DNA of 54,473 bases from Clostridiales bacterium DTU069 (GCA_001512485.1 LFRV01000113.1:1-54473), one strand, 5' to 3'. Numbered from the stretch's first letter, positions 1-9,183 are shown. Numbers and translations: made by a program. Notes: generated from the sequence alone by a model not told the origin.

Positions 1-192
1 ATTTATATCCCCCACATTTAATTTTTTATGAATCCATGCTACTATAGAATATCATATAAAAAAACCTTATTAATTATCATTTATTGTTAAAGTATTAAGT
101 AATAGAACGAATTATGTAATGAATTTTATAGTAATGTCTTTATTCTTACACTTTTTATTGTTAAATTTGACATTTAGTCTTAAGATTTGCCG

Positions 193-201
193 TGGTATAA
201 T
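193..201 (+). promoter_or_regulatory. Extended -10 promoter of the two-component operon
   Basis: TGGTATAAT is a perfect extended -10 (TGnTATAAT). The TTGACA at 167-172 is 23 bp away, too far to act as its -35, so recognition probably depends on the extended -10. It would give a leader of about 135 nt before the kinase gene. Confidence 0.6.
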
Positions 202-250
202 TTAATATATAAAGAACCTTTACCAAAACAACTGCTGGCTGTTCCGCTTT

Positions 251-315
251 GCTGCATTAAGCGATGCAGCTTAGTGTTTTGAAATTGCTAAGCAATTTTT
301 CTGTTCTTTTTTTAT
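251..315 (+). terminator. Leader hairpins with attenuator-like terminator
   Basis: Two perfect hairpins lie in the kinase leader. The first is 251-270 (GCTGCAT, loop taagcg, ATGCAGC). The second is 282-298 (AAATTGC, loop taa, GCAATTT) and is followed by a T-rich run to about 315. The second has the form of a weak intrinsic terminator between the promoter and the gene, so it may attenuate transcription. No alternative antiterminator pairing was evident by eye. Confidence 0.45.
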
Positions 316-341
316 TGCATGTATGACCAGGAGGAATCTTT

Positions 342-2105
342 TTGATTAAAAATCTCAGCTTAAAAACTAAGTTTATTACAAGCAACATTTTGGTTGGCTT
401 TTTTCCTTTTGTACTAATTGCTGTCATTTCGTTTTTATTCTTATCCTGGGTATCGGAAAATGAGAGGAATGTTTCTATATATTATAATGTTCAAAATGTT
501 GCTGACACCCTTGACAATACGATAACAAATTGCAATGAACTGTCCAAATTTATTGTTGGCAATGAGTATGTCCGTGCTTTCTTGATTCCGCAGCATGAAA
601 TCAACTCTACGCTTTATCATGAGACTTATAAAAGCGCGAAGCAGGCACTCGGCGGATTGCCCTTTGGTACTACATCCATTAAGGGAGTGGGAATATTTAG
701 TCCCGACAGGCAGAGATACATTATCTCCGGTTCATTGACACAGCTAAGTTTAACAGATGAAGAATTACAAAGGGCATTTGAATTAAAAGGCGGGTGGTTT
801 TGGAGCGTTAGTAACAATCAAATGGCCATATGTCGATTGCTTCGGGATAAAATAAATGTCACTTCAAGTTTGGGAATAATTAAAATTGTAATTGATCAGG
901 ATTACATCGGAAGATTTTTTATTTCAGAAAATGAATGGATAAACCCATCCTTTGTAATCCTTAATGCTACGGATCAAAGCATTTTATACGGAAACACCGA
1001 AAATGAATATGTACGGAAATTCCTTGAGGCTAAAAACAGCATGGACTCGCTTATTGAAAACGACCGCATAACATCTTTTTATGAAAAAGAGAAACCGGGG
1101 GTTTATATCACACCATGGCTCCTGTCTGATCAAAAAACTATATTGGTTGGGATTACGCCCGCTGTAGGATACCAATACTCTCTAATATTAAAAAGACTTA
1201 TGATCGGCGCAATTATTATTGCTATTATGCTTGCGATTGTACAACTGATGTTGTTCCGTCGCTTAATTCTTAAGCCCTTAAACAAGCTTGGAACTCTCAT
1301 GAAGTCCATAGAATCCGAAAATTTTTCGGCACATTTTAAAGTCCGCGGTAATGATGAAATTTCAGTATTGGGCAATCAATTCAATATGATGTCGGATAAA
1401 CTGAGGTTTCTATACAACGAAGTTTATTACAGTAAGTTACAAATGAAAAATGCCGAGATTAAAGCACTTCAGGCAGAGATCAATCCGCATTTTCTATTTA
1501 ATACATTAAATACGATTTACTGGACGATAAAAACAAACGAGTCGGAAGCCGCCGGAAAAATGGTTCGGGATCTGGCAGCGATATTCAGGCTCTCCCTTTA
1601 TCATTCCAGCAACGGACTGGTTCCGCTTGAAGTAGAACTCGAACACATCTTTTACTATTTAAGATTGCAGAAAGCACGTATGAGTGAACGGCTTATTTAT
1701 TCTATCGAAGTAGAAATAGCGCCGGAACTCCGTAAGCGGTTACAGGTAATGAAACTGATTTTACAACCTTTGGTAGAAAACGCAATTGTACACCATGAAG
1801 CCGTCAATACGCCCATTGAAATTCAGGTCACTATATACGAAGCGGAGAAGAACCTTTATTATATGGTGCATGACAATGGCACAAACGCCGACTTTGATAA
1901 GATTAACAGGATTCTTCACGACTCTTCTTTTGTGTCTCGTGGCTCGCATGGCCTGGCACTTCACAATACGAATGAAAGAATCAAATTGAAATTCGGTGAA
2001 GATTATGGAATTACATGTACTTCTCCGGTAGATGGCGGAACAGCTTTTGTCGTAAAAATGCCATTGCAATACAGTGATAAAGGGAGGGACAATGATTATG
2101 TATAA
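342..2105 (+). CDS. YesM-type sensor histidine kinase
   Basis: A 587-aa membrane sensor kinase of the YesM/LytS-like family that phosphorylates the response regulator encoded just downstream. A TTG start is chosen because CAGGAGG (328-334) precedes it at good spacing. There is a TM segment near residues 14-36, an extracellular sensor region of about 240 residues, a second TM near 285-305, a HAMP region, the His_kinase motif INPHFLFNTLN with phospho-acceptor His383, then an ATPase domain with N box (LVENAIVHH) and G box (SHGLALHNTNERI). Members of this family often control sugar ABC transporters next to them; none is present here, so the signal is unknown. The stop overlaps the regulator start, so the two are translationally coupled. 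Confidence 0.93.
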   Translation: MIKNLSLKTKFITSNILVGFFPFVLIAVISFLFLSWVSENERNVSIYYNVQNVADTLDNTITNCNELSKFIVGNEYVRAFLIPQHEINSTLYHETYKSAKQALGGLPFGTTSIKGVGIFSPDRQRYIISGSLTQLSLTDEELQRAFELKGGWFWSVSNNQMAICRLLRDKINVTSSLGIIKIVIDQDYIGRFFISENEWINPSFVILNATDQSILYGNTENEYVRKFLEAKNSMDSLIENDRITSFYEKEKPGVYITPWLLSDQKTILVGITPAVGYQYSLILKRLMIGAIIIAIMLAIVQLMLFRRLILKPLNKLGTLMKSIESENFSAHFKVRGNDEISVLGNQFNMMSDKLRFLYNEVYYSKLQMKNAEIKALQAEINPHFLFNTLNTIYWTIKTNESEAAGKMVRDLAAIFRLSLYHSSNGLVPLEVELEHIFYYLRLQKARMSERLIYSIEVEIAPELRKRLQVMKLILQPLVENAIVHHEAVNTPIEIQVTIYEAEKNLYYMVHDNGTNADFDKINRILHDSSFVSRGSHGLALHNTNERIKLKFGEDYGITCTSPVDGGTAFVVKMPLQYSDKGRDNDYV

Positions 2106-3618
2106 ACTGATGATTGTAGATGATGAACCAATTATAATTCGCGGGCTGCGAGAGCATGTTAATTGGGAAGAATATAACATTACAATTGCAGGAGAAGCGG
2201 AAAACGGCATGAGCGCCATAAAAAAGGCGCTTATAATTCAACCCGATATTGTCCTTTGTGATATAAAAATGCCTGTTGCAGATGGTATCGCTTTTGCCAA
2301 AGAGATGAACAAGATGCTTCCTAACACAAAAGTTATCTTTCTTACCGGTTTTTCAAAGCAGGAATACATGCTCGAAGCAATACGGAATAATGTTTTTGAC
2401 TATATAATGAAACCTGCGACAGCGGAGGAAATTATAAAATCTGTCGTCAAAGCCAGGGACGAAATAGAACAGAATTTTATACAAAATGGCCGTTATCATA
2501 AAATTGATAACTTTTTGTCAGATAATCTAAAACTGCTTCAGGAGAACTTTGTAAACCAGCTTCTCACTACAAGCATGTCACCCGAAAAAATCCGGGACAA
2601 TATCGAAACACTTTCTTTACCTCTTCACGGACCCCGGTACCTTTTTCTTATGATGTACGGATATCCGAGCGACAATTGGATGCTTGTACAAAAAATACAG
2701 ACGGTTTTCGCACAATTTGATCCTGTCATTATTCAAATAGCAAAAACGAAAATGGTTCTTGCTATTCTGAACGTAGATCCGTCGTACACTTTTGGTGATT
2801 TAGTCGCACAATATGAAACTCATTTTCTGTGCAGCGATCTGATTGCCGGAGCGGTGATCTGCTCCGAGATAATATCGGATGTAAAAGACTTTAAAAAGGT
2901 TTTTACCGATAGCTTTCCTGCAACACAAAAAGGCATTTGGTTTCCAAAAGGTCAGTTCATCCGTGCGGCAGAGATATCCCGCATAAATACAGATTTGTCT
3001 TCAGATATTTCAAACATGAAAAAAAAACTGTTTGATACAATTAGAGGAGGTTTGCCCAATCAAATCTCAGCATCCGCCAAAGCCTTGTTTCAGGCACTTG
3101 TAAACAAAAAAATGGAGTATCCACTGTTTATTGAAACAATAAACCAAATTTTAAATACTGTCAGCATTCTTTACAATGTTGACGAAAACGTTTATATCCA
3201 GGAAGACCTATACAATATAGCTGAAATACGTAAAATTTTTCTGGAACGCTGCAAAACTGCCGGCCCCAGGCAGCAGAAATACGGAGGAGGACAGTTGGGC
3301 AGAGCACTGAGATATATGGAAAAAAACTTTTCAACCGACATTTCTCTTGAATCAATGGCGGCTGATTTATACATATCCCCAACATATCTTTCCAGAATCT
3401 TAAACGAGAAAACGCATTTGGGGTTTTATGGCTGGCTCCATTATTTTCGCATTCAAAAGGCATGTGAACTATTGGAAGAAACGAATCTCTACTTGTATGA
3501 GATCGCGGAGAAGGTAGGATATAGCTCTTATAAAATATTCTCCAAATATTTTCTCTCTTTAACCGGTAAAACAGCCAAAGACTACAGGGCACAGTATCAA
3601 CAGGATAGCTTCGCCTGA
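2092..3618 (+). CDS. YesN-type response regulator, AraC family
   Basis: About 508 aa. An N-terminal CheY receiver (MIVDDEP, phospho-acceptor Asp57 in VLCDIKMP) is followed by a long linker of about 270 residues and a C-terminal AraC/XylS double helix-turn-helix (from ALRYMEKNF to KTAKDYR). It should act as a DNA-binding transcription factor driven by the upstream kinase. A GTG at 2074 is in frame, but the AGGGAGGG at 2081-2088 points to ATG 2092 or ATG 2098; both overlap the kinase stop. A target operon is not visible: the next gene is uvrA with its own promoter. The kinase/regulator architecture is standard for Clostridia. Confidence 0.92.
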   Translation: MIMYKLMIVDDEPIIIRGLREHVNWEEYNITIAGEAENGMSAIKKALIIQPDIVLCDIKMPVADGIAFAKEMNKMLPNTKVIFLTGFSKQEYMLEAIRNNVFDYIMKPATAEEIIKSVVKARDEIEQNFIQNGRYHKIDNFLSDNLKLLQENFVNQLLTTSMSPEKIRDNIETLSLPLHGPRYLFLMMYGYPSDNWMLVQKIQTVFAQFDPVIIQIAKTKMVLAILNVDPSYTFGDLVAQYETHFLCSDLIAGAVICSEIISDVKDFKKVFTDSFPATQKGIWFPKGQFIRAAEISRINTDLSSDISNMKKKLFDTIRGGLPNQISASAKALFQALVNKKMEYPLFIETINQILNTVSILYNVDENVYIQEDLYNIAEIRKIFLERCKTAGPRQQKYGGGQLGRALRYMEKNFSTDISLESMAADLYISPTYLSRILNEKTHLGFYGWLHYFRIQKACELLEETNLYLYEIAEKVGYSSYKIFSKYFLSLTGKTAKDYRAQYQQDSFA

Positions 3619-3726
3619 ACGACCGCCCGCTTCTGCCATCACTACAGCCTTCTTTTGTTATACAATATTTCTTCATAATTACTCTGTATAAGAATCGCAA
3701 CTGGTGAAAAAACTCATAAAAAATAT

Positions 3727-3765
3727 CGAACAAATGTTTGCATGTTTAAAATCTTCTGCTATAAT
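3727..3765 (+). promoter_or_regulatory. LexA (SOS) box overlapping the uvrA promoter
   Basis: CGAACAAATGTTTG at 3727-3740 matches 13 of 14 positions of the Gram-positive LexA/DinR box CGAACRNRYGTTYC. It overlaps a -35-like TTTGCA (3737-3742), which is 17 bp from a perfect TATAAT (3760-3765). A repressor bound here would block RNA polymerase, so uvrA is predicted to be DNA-damage inducible. Confidence 0.8.
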
Positions 3766-3850
3766 TATTATTATGCTATAGAGCATAAAAACAAATTTGG
3801 GATTAAAAGTCTAAGGGAAATGAAATATTATATACGGCTGGAGAGTAAAT

Positions 3851-6685
3851 ATGCGTGACAGTATATATATAAAAGGCGCCTGTGAGCACAATTTAAAGAA
3901 TATAGACGTAGAAATACCAAGGAACAAACTTGTTGTAATTACCGGGCTAAGCGGTTCCGGGAAATCTTCGCTGGCGTTCGATACAATATACGCCGAAGGG
4001 CAAAGAAGATATGTTGAATCTCTTTCGTCATACGCGCGTCAGTTTTTAGGGCTGATGGAGAAACCCGAAGTTGAATATATTGAGGGGTTGTCGCCGGCCA
4101 TATCGATTGATCAAAAAACCACGAGCCATAACCCGCGTTCCACGGTCGGAACCGTTACCGAAATATACGACTACTTAAGGCTTCTGTTCGCGAGAATAGG
4201 TATACCTCACTGTCCGGAATGCGGAAAAGAGATATCTCAGCAAACCGTCGACCAGATGGTTGATTCTATTCTTGCGCTTGAAGAGGGTGCCAGAATACAG
4301 CTTCTTGCTCCTGTTGTGAGAGGAAGAAAAGGCGAGTACACAAAGCTTATACAGGACGCGAAAAAAAGCGGCTATGTGCGACTGCGTATCGATGGGGAAA
4401 TTGTTGACATTTACGATGACGAAATTAAGCTTGATAAGAACAAAAAGCATTCAATCGAAATTGTTGTGGACAGGTTAATTATACGGCCCGGCATTAATAA
4501 AAGGCTTACCGAATCCATTGAAACAATCCTGAATTTGTCGGGCGGGCTTCTTCTTGTTGATGTTAACGGGCAAGAAGAAATAATGTTCAGCCAGAACTTT
4601 GCATGTACCGATTGCGGAATAAGTATTGAAGAACTGACGCCGAGGATGTTTTCTTTCAACAACCCGTATGGGGCATGTCCTTCCTGCGCCGGTCTTGGAA
4701 GCCTTTTGAAAATAGATCCCGATCTTGTAATAATGGATCGATCAAGATCGCTTGCAGAGGGCGCAATAAATGTCGGCGGCTGGAATTTCGCGAACGAGGA
4801 TGCATACAGCCGTATGTACCTGGTTGCGCTTGCCGAACATTATGGTTTCAGTATTCATACACCGGTGGAAAAGCTGCCTCCGGGGATATTGGACAAAATA
4901 TTATACGGTACGAACGGAGAGAGAATTAGAATACGATATGAAAGAGAATATGGAAGCGGTTCTTTTATGGCCCCGTTTGAAGGGGTTATAACCAGCATGG
5001 AGCGCCGTTACAAAGAAACAAAGTCGGAAGGCATGAAAGAGTATTATGAAAGTTTTATGGGAAGAATACCCTGCCAGGCCTGCCAGGGGAAAAGGCTGAA
5101 AAAGGAAAGCCTTGCCGTTACCGTAGGAAATAAAAATATCGCCGAAATTGCGGATATGTCGGTGGCGGACTGTATGAATTTCTTTTCCGGACTCAGGCTG
5201 ACGGAAAGGGAAGAATTGATTGCTCACCGGGTTTTAAAAGAGATAAAGGCACGTTTAGGTTTTTTAAGGGATGTCGGTCTTGATTACCTGACACTGGCGC
5301 GGTCGTCAAGCACTTTATCCGGCGGTGAGGCGCAGCGGATTCGACTGGCAACGCAGATAGGTTCGGGGCTTATGGGAGTGTTGTATATACTTGATGAACC
5401 GAGCATAGGGCTTCATCAAAGGGATAACAGCAGGCTTCTTGCAACCCTGGCGCGGTTGAGGGATCTCGGCAATACGGTGCTGGTTGTAGAGCATGACGAA
5501 GAAACGATGAGAAGTGCCGACCATATAATCGACATGGGCCCCGGAGCGGGCATAAAAGGCGGATATATTGTCGCACAGGGCACGCTGGAGGATATTATTA
5601 AGAATCCCCAGTCCATAACCGGTCAGTATTTGAGCGGTGTAAAAAAAATAGAGGTTCCATCGGCCAGAAGAAAATCAAATGGCAAATATATCGAGGTTAT
5701 AGGAGCCTGTGAGAACAATTTGAAAAATATTGATGTAAAGTTTCCATTGGGTATATTTATCTGTGTTACCGGTGTTTCGGGGTCGGGGAAAAGTTCATTG
5801 GTAAATGAAATCCTGTATAAAAAGCTGGCAGCAAAGCTTAACAGGGCTAAAACAAAAGCCGGGCAGCATAAAGATATTATTGGCATAGAACATCTTGATA
5901 AAGTTATAAATATAGATCAATCCCCGATAGGAAGGACACCCCGTTCAAATCCGGCAACCTATACGGGTGTGTTTGATCATATCAGAAGTTTGTTTGCTTC
6001 AACAAACGATGCAAAAATGCGCGGCTACCAGCAGGGACGTTTCAGTTTCAATGTAAAGGGCGGCCGCTGCGAGGCATGTGCCGGCGATGGGATTATAAAA
6101 ATAGAAATGCATTTCCTTCCCGATGTTTACGTTCCGTGCGAAGTTTGCAAAGGGAAAAGGTATAACAGGGAAACCCTCGAAGTGAAATATAAAGGTAAGA
6201 ATATAGCTGATATACTTGATATGACTGTTGATGAGGCATTGGAGTTTTTTAAGAATATACCGTCCATTAACCGGAAAATGAAAACATTAAGTGAAGTCGG
6301 TCTTGGGTATATCAAGCTTGGACAACCGTCAACAACTCTTTCGGGCGGAGAAGCGCAGAGGGTAAAACTGGCCACCGAACTTTCAAAAAGAAGCACCGGC
6401 AGGACACTTTATATTCTCGATGAACCTACTACGGGGCTTCATATTGCCGATGTTCACCGGCTTATTGATGTGCTTCAGAAGCTGGTCGACGGCGGTAATA
6501 CCGTAATAGTAATAGAACATAATATGGACGTTATCAAAACGGCGGACTATGTTATTGATCTTGGACCTGAAGGAGGAGACAGGGGAGGAATGGTGATAGC
6601 TGAAGGAACCCCGGAAATGCTCGCAAACAATCCCAATTCGTATACCGGCCAATACCTGAAAAAGATTAAAGAGTTAAATGCCTGA
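3851..6685 (+). CDS. uvrA: Excinuclease ABC subunit A (UvrA)
   Basis: A 944-aa damage-recognition ATPase of nucleotide excision repair that loads UvrB at lesions. Family length is about 940 aa. Seen in the sequence: the first P-loop ([12 protein letters not shown]), zinc-binding cysteine pairs (CPEC, CTDC, CPSC, CQAC), the first ABC signature [12 protein letters not shown] with Walker B LYILDEPS, the second P-loop ([11 protein letters not shown]), the C-terminal zinc finger (CEAC and CEVC) and the second signature [12 protein letters not shown] with [14 protein letters not shown] is 6-7 bp before ATG 3851. It stands alone here; in many Firmicutes uvrB lies directly upstream. The LexA box before it implies SOS control. 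Confidence 0.98.
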   Translation: MRDSIYIKGACEHNLKNIDVEIPRNKLVVITGLSGSGKSSLAFDTIYAEGQRRYVESLSSYARQFLGLMEKPEVEYIEGLSPAISIDQKTTSHNPRSTVGTVTEIYDYLRLLFARIGIPHCPECGKEISQQTVDQMVDSILALEEGARIQLLAPVVRGRKGEYTKLIQDAKKSGYVRLRIDGEIVDIYDDEIKLDKNKKHSIEIVVDRLIIRPGINKRLTESIETILNLSGGLLLVDVNGQEEIMFSQNFACTDCGISIEELTPRMFSFNNPYGACPSCAGLGSLLKIDPDLVIMDRSRSLAEGAINVGGWNFANEDAYSRMYLVALAEHYGFSIHTPVEKLPPGILDKILYGTNGERIRIRYEREYGSGSFMAPFEGVITSMERRYKETKSEGMKEYYESFMGRIPCQACQGKRLKKESLAVTVGNKNIAEIADMSVADCMNFFSGLRLTEREELIAHRVLKEIKARLGFLRDVGLDYLTLARSSSTLSGGEAQRIRLATQIGSGLMGVLYILDEPSIGLHQRDNSRLLATLARLRDLGNTVLVVEHDEETMRSADHIIDMGPGAGIKGGYIVAQGTLEDIIKNPQSITGQYLSGVKKIEVPSARRKSNGKYIEVIGACENNLKNIDVKFPLGIFICVTGVSGSGKSSLVNEILYKKLAAKLNRAKTKAGQHKDIIGIEHLDKVINIDQSPIGRTPRSNPATYTGVFDHIRSLFASTNDAKMRGYQQGRFSFNVKGGRCEACAGDGIIKIEMHFLPDVYVPCEVCKGKRYNRETLEVKYKGKNIADILDMTVDEALEFFKNIPSINRKMKTLSEVGLGYIKLGQPSTTLSGGEAQRVKLATELSKRSTGRTLYILDEPTTGLHIADVHRLIDVLQKLVDGGNTVIVIEHNMDVIKTADYVIDLGPEGGDRGGMVIAEGTPEMLANNPNSYTGQYLKKIKELNA

Positions 6686-6855
6686 TATTTTGAAACTGGT
6701 ACTAACGACAGGGATAAACCGGTTTATAAAAAAAGAATGAAAAAATTCCGATAAATATTATAGAGAAATATTATATATGGCATTTGATTTATCAAAAACG
6801 GAACCTGTATTTTTTCGGAAGATTTGTTGAATATATTAAAACGAGGGTGTAAAAA

Positions 6856-7143
6856 ATGACGTTTTCGGTAAGTGTTATTAAAGAAAAAAGCGCAGACCCG
6901 AATTTCAGAGTCAGGGTATCAATATACAGCAGTTCATTTTATGTGAAAAATGCTGAGGTTGATGTTTTACGCCTTCCTCCCAGGGTCAGCATCAGGTATC
7001 CGCAAGAGATAGAGTCAAGGCTTTCTGATACAGATCGTAAAAAACTTGATCTGGAAATTTTAAACAAAGTCGTTGAATATATCATGCAAACTGCCGAAAA
7101 AAGCGAACTTAATGTAACGGCATTTTTAGGCAGAAAAAATTAA
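6856..7143 (+). CDS. Hypothetical 95-aa protein
   Basis: A small soluble protein that I do not recognise. It has no TM segment, signal peptide or cysteines. The first half looks beta-rich (FRVRVSIYSSSFYVKNAEVDVLRLP) and the second half is a charged helix. A GAGGGTG ribosome site precedes the ATG. The TAA stop (7141-7143) shares two bases with the opposite-strand stop of the DUF421 gene (7140-7142), so the two genes converge with overlapping stops and no room for a terminator. Coding potential is supported by the clean Shine-Dalgarno and uninterrupted frame; function unknown. Confidence 0.6.
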   Translation: MTFSVSVIKEKSADPNFRVRVSIYSSSFYVKNAEVDVLRLPPRVSIRYPQEIESRLSDTDRKKLDLEILNKVVEYIMQTAEKSELNVTAFLGRKN

Positions 7144-7838
7144 CATTTTCTGTTTTTTACCGCTTTCCATTTAGGCTGAATATATAATTCCCCTTTAGAG
7201 TTCAACGATGCAAAGAATATGTCCTTCGGGTTCGACCATCCCTCGTTTCTTAACTGCTCCATAAGCCAATTAGTGTCAAGATTTGCGAGTTCCAAATTTT
7301 CGTTATGAACGACGCCGTCAATAATAATGTCCAGCGAAGGTCCTTCATACTCCGTGCTTATTCCAAGATCAGCCGGAGTCAATGGCCTTTTTTGGGACTT
7401 CAGTACCATGCTTAGTTCTCCGTTTGTTTCAAGCACCCCGAGTTCAACATCCGATATATTTTGAACATTGGATATTCTTAGCTGCTCAAGCAAATCATTA
7501 ATAGTATAAAGTTCTTTTCGGAGGTTTTTTTCCTGAAGAGTTCCGTTTTTTATTACGACGCGCGGGCGTCCGCATATTATTTCACGGGCTCGTATGCTTT
7601 TAATCGATATTATTGATATAACAAACTGGCAAACGACAAGTATGGAAATGGCGATAATCCCGTCTAATATATTTTTATTTTCTTCGGTCAGCGGAAATGC
7701 CGCGATTTCGGAAATCATTACCGCTATCGCGAATTCAAAAGGCTGTAGCTGCCCGATTTGCCTTTTGCCCATAAGACGCATGGATAGAACAACAATTAAG
7801 TATAATAATGCCGTCTTCCATACAAGATTGATAAACAT
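7140..7838 (-). CDS. DUF421 (YetF-like) membrane protein
   Basis: A 232-aa protein of the DUF421/YetF family. It has an N-terminal membrane region (hydrophobic segments near residues 5-20, 35-50 and 60-80, with the family signature RLMGKRQIGQLQPFEFAI) and a C-terminal soluble alpha/beta domain (REIICGRPRVVIKNG onwards, including ELSMVLKSQKRPLTPADLG). In Bacillus and Clostridia, members of this family occur in spore membranes, and a DUF421-DUF1657 fusion has been linked to spore heat resistance; the molecular activity is not known. The start is supported by GGAGG just upstream on the minus strand. The gene converges on the preceding small gene. Repeat copy A lies about 80 bp upstream of its start. 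Confidence 0.88.
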   Translation of the reverse strand: MFINLVWKTALLYLIVVLSMRLMGKRQIGQLQPFEFAIAVMISEIAAFPLTEENKNILDGIIAISILVVCQFVISIISIKSIRAREIICGRPRVVIKNGTLQEKNLRKELYTINDLLEQLRISNVQNISDVELGVLETNGELSMVLKSQKRPLTPADLGISTEYEGPSLDIIIDGVVHNENLELANLDTNWLMEQLRNEGWSNPKDIFFASLNSKGELYIQPKWKAVKNRKC

Positions 7839-7923
7839 CCGCTTCCTCCGTAATAATTATTTGACGATGACATACCTTTATTTTTTCATATTCACCCTGT
7901 ATATATTCAGCGCACAATTCGAA

Positions 7924-8119
7924 GAACTACTGTACAATACGGGTCGCTCATTAACCCGCTCCACAGTTACCTATAAGCAGCAGGGCTTCGGAGCATGTCG
8001 CCCGTCGTCACCGAAAGCACCCGAACCAGAGCCGCGTACCAACCGGAACGCGGCAACAATGCCTCGACCCGTTAGCCACCCGCTGTCTTTTCTGCGTAAC
8101 TATCACAGGTGACTTGAAA
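7924..8119. repeat. Repeat module 2 with a solo element end (copy A flank)
   Basis: This starts with GAACTACTGTACAATAC, an imperfect copy of the terminal repeat of the neighbouring element, and contains a 70-bp block (8002-8071) that recurs inverted at 24717-24786 with 68 of 70 identical positions. The block includes a 7-bp stem (GCCGCGT/ACGCGGC on the minus strand). A degenerate version lies at about 40069-40124 beside the third copy. It has no credible reading frame. It is part of a composite repeat with 8120-8324. Confidence 0.75.
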
Positions 8120-8324
8120 GAACTATTGTACAATATAAGGAAACTATAGCGGAATGCAGCATAGAGATACACAGTCTGAGCGAGGATAAGCAAGTCGACT
8201 GTCTGAGCAAAAATGCTTCCTACAAAAATTATTCCAAGCATTTTTGTGAGTTTCGACTTGCCCGAGCTGAACTGTGTAGCTCTTGCAAATGAAGCTCCTT
8301 GTTGACGTTATTGTACAATAGTTC
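8120..8324 (-). mobile_element. MITE-like palindromic element, copy A
   Basis: About 205 bp. The right end CGTTATTGTACAATAGTTC is the inverted form of the family end GAACTATTGTACAATAACG; the left end matches for 15 bases and then diverges (GAACTATTGTACAATATAAGG). The interior is a long imperfect palindrome centred on an A/T-rich loop, with GCAAAAATGCTT opposing AAGCATTTTTGT. It is the same family as 24478-24683 (opposite orientation) and 40157-40361 (same orientation). There is no ORF, so if mobile it needs a transposase in trans. No clear target-site duplication was seen. Confidence 0.8.
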
Positions 8325-8371
8325 AAAAGGTGGGTTTTGAACAATATTCCCGCGGGGCCTGGTTCGGTCAA

Positions 8372-8917
8372 TCAGGCAAGAAGACTTTTGAGAGGGGGGC
8401 ATTCTTCTCTTAGAAGTGAGTATAAATTTAAATCGTGGTATTTACCGTTATGATATGTGGCTTTCCGCATCGTGCCCTCATATTTGAAACCGCATTTTTC
8501 AGCAACCTTGCAGCTTCCTATATTCTCGCTCATTGCATTAACCTGGATGCGGTTTATTGGAAAGCACGCGAACAGGTAACTGCAGAAAAGAAGCAATGCT
8601 TCGGACATATAACCCTTGCCCGCATATGACGGGTGAAAAAGCTCATATCCTACTTCGAACCCGGACTGGTAATCAAAGCCTTTAAAGAACAGTATTTCAC
8701 CCAGATACTCTCTGTCATCGGTATCCATGATAAGCATTCTGCCTTCATTTTTACCCCAAAGGCCGTTTTTTAAAAATTCCTTTTTAAATTCGGTTTCCGA
8801 CGGTATAATCAGATGCCAATAAGGGCCTTTGTTGTTAATGCAGCAAATAAGGTTATATACAACATCCAGTTCTTTTTCCCTGATTGTGCGCAGTAAAACT
8901 TTCTTTCCTTTAATCAT
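8372..8917 (-). CDS. GNAT-family N-acetyltransferase (RimJ/RimL-like)
   Basis: About 181 aa. An acetyl-CoA-dependent acetyltransferase, probably acting on an N-terminal or side-chain amine; the substrate cannot be told. Family features seen: VLLRTIREKELD at the N-terminus, FEVGYELFHPSYAGKGYMSEAL (the GNAT V/L-G-x-G-x-A type acetyl-CoA region) near the middle, and NIGSCKVAEKCGFKYEG towards the end. An in-frame ATG exists upstream at 8980, but it lies at the -10 region of the likely promoter, so it cannot be the start; ATG 8917, with GGGG 9 bp upstream, is preferred (ATG 8926 is possible). Repeat copy A lies downstream of its stop. Confidence 0.85.
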   Translation of the reverse strand: MIKGKKVLLRTIREKELDVVYNLICCINNKGPYWHLIIPSETEFKKEFLKNGLWGKNEGRMLIMDTDDREYLGEILFFKGFDYQSGFEVGYELFHPSYAGKGYMSEALLLFCSYLFACFPINRIQVNAMSENIGSCKVAEKCGFKYEGTMRKATYHNGKYHDLNLYSLLREECPPLKSLLA

Positions 8918-8980
8918 TCGCTTCATTCCCCGGTTAATAATATAATAGAACTTGTTATTTTCAACATACTCGGTATCCAT

Positions 8981-8989
8981 ATTATATCA
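8981..8989 (-). promoter_or_regulatory. Extended -10 promoter of the GNAT gene
   Basis: Read on the minus strand the sequence is TGATATAAT, a perfect extended -10. It overlaps the outer end of the left arm of the 19-bp inverted repeat. Transcription would begin near 8974 and give a leader of about 55 nt. Confidence 0.55.
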
Positions 8990-9031
8990 CGAAATTATGC
9001 AGCAGGGCACCGGCTGCATAATTTCGTGATA
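8985..9031. repeat. Perfect 19-bp inverted repeat (operator or hairpin element)
   Basis: TATCACGAAATTATGCAGC (8985-9003) and its exact complement (9013-9031) are separated by 9 bp. Each outer edge runs into an extended -10-like sequence facing outward: TGATATAAT on the minus strand and TGATACAAT on the plus strand (9028-9036). It could be an operator controlling two divergent promoters, or a small hairpin element that brought promoters with it. Confidence 0.7.
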
Positions 9032-9183
9032 CAATGTTCCCGGGCACCCGTTCGAAATTATCCCCACATCTTAAAAAATAAGCTATAATAAAATAAATAA
9101 GAATCGAAACTCGCGAAAATGCAGGTGATAAATTTCTATATGCTGCGGAATATATTGTTCAGACAATATTTTGGAGGATGGCT

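Noticed and set aside
167-172. TTGACA as -35 of the kinase promoter
   Set aside because: It is 23 bp from TATAAT, outside the usable spacing; the extended -10 explains the promoter better.
7594-8112. 172-aa plus-strand frame over the DUF421 start and repeat A
   Set aside because: Starts inside DUF421 on the other strand and runs through the repeat; no family features.
9046-9060. GTTCGAA as part of a tRNA T-arm
   Set aside because: No acceptor, D or anticodon arms around it; no tRNA gene found in the window.
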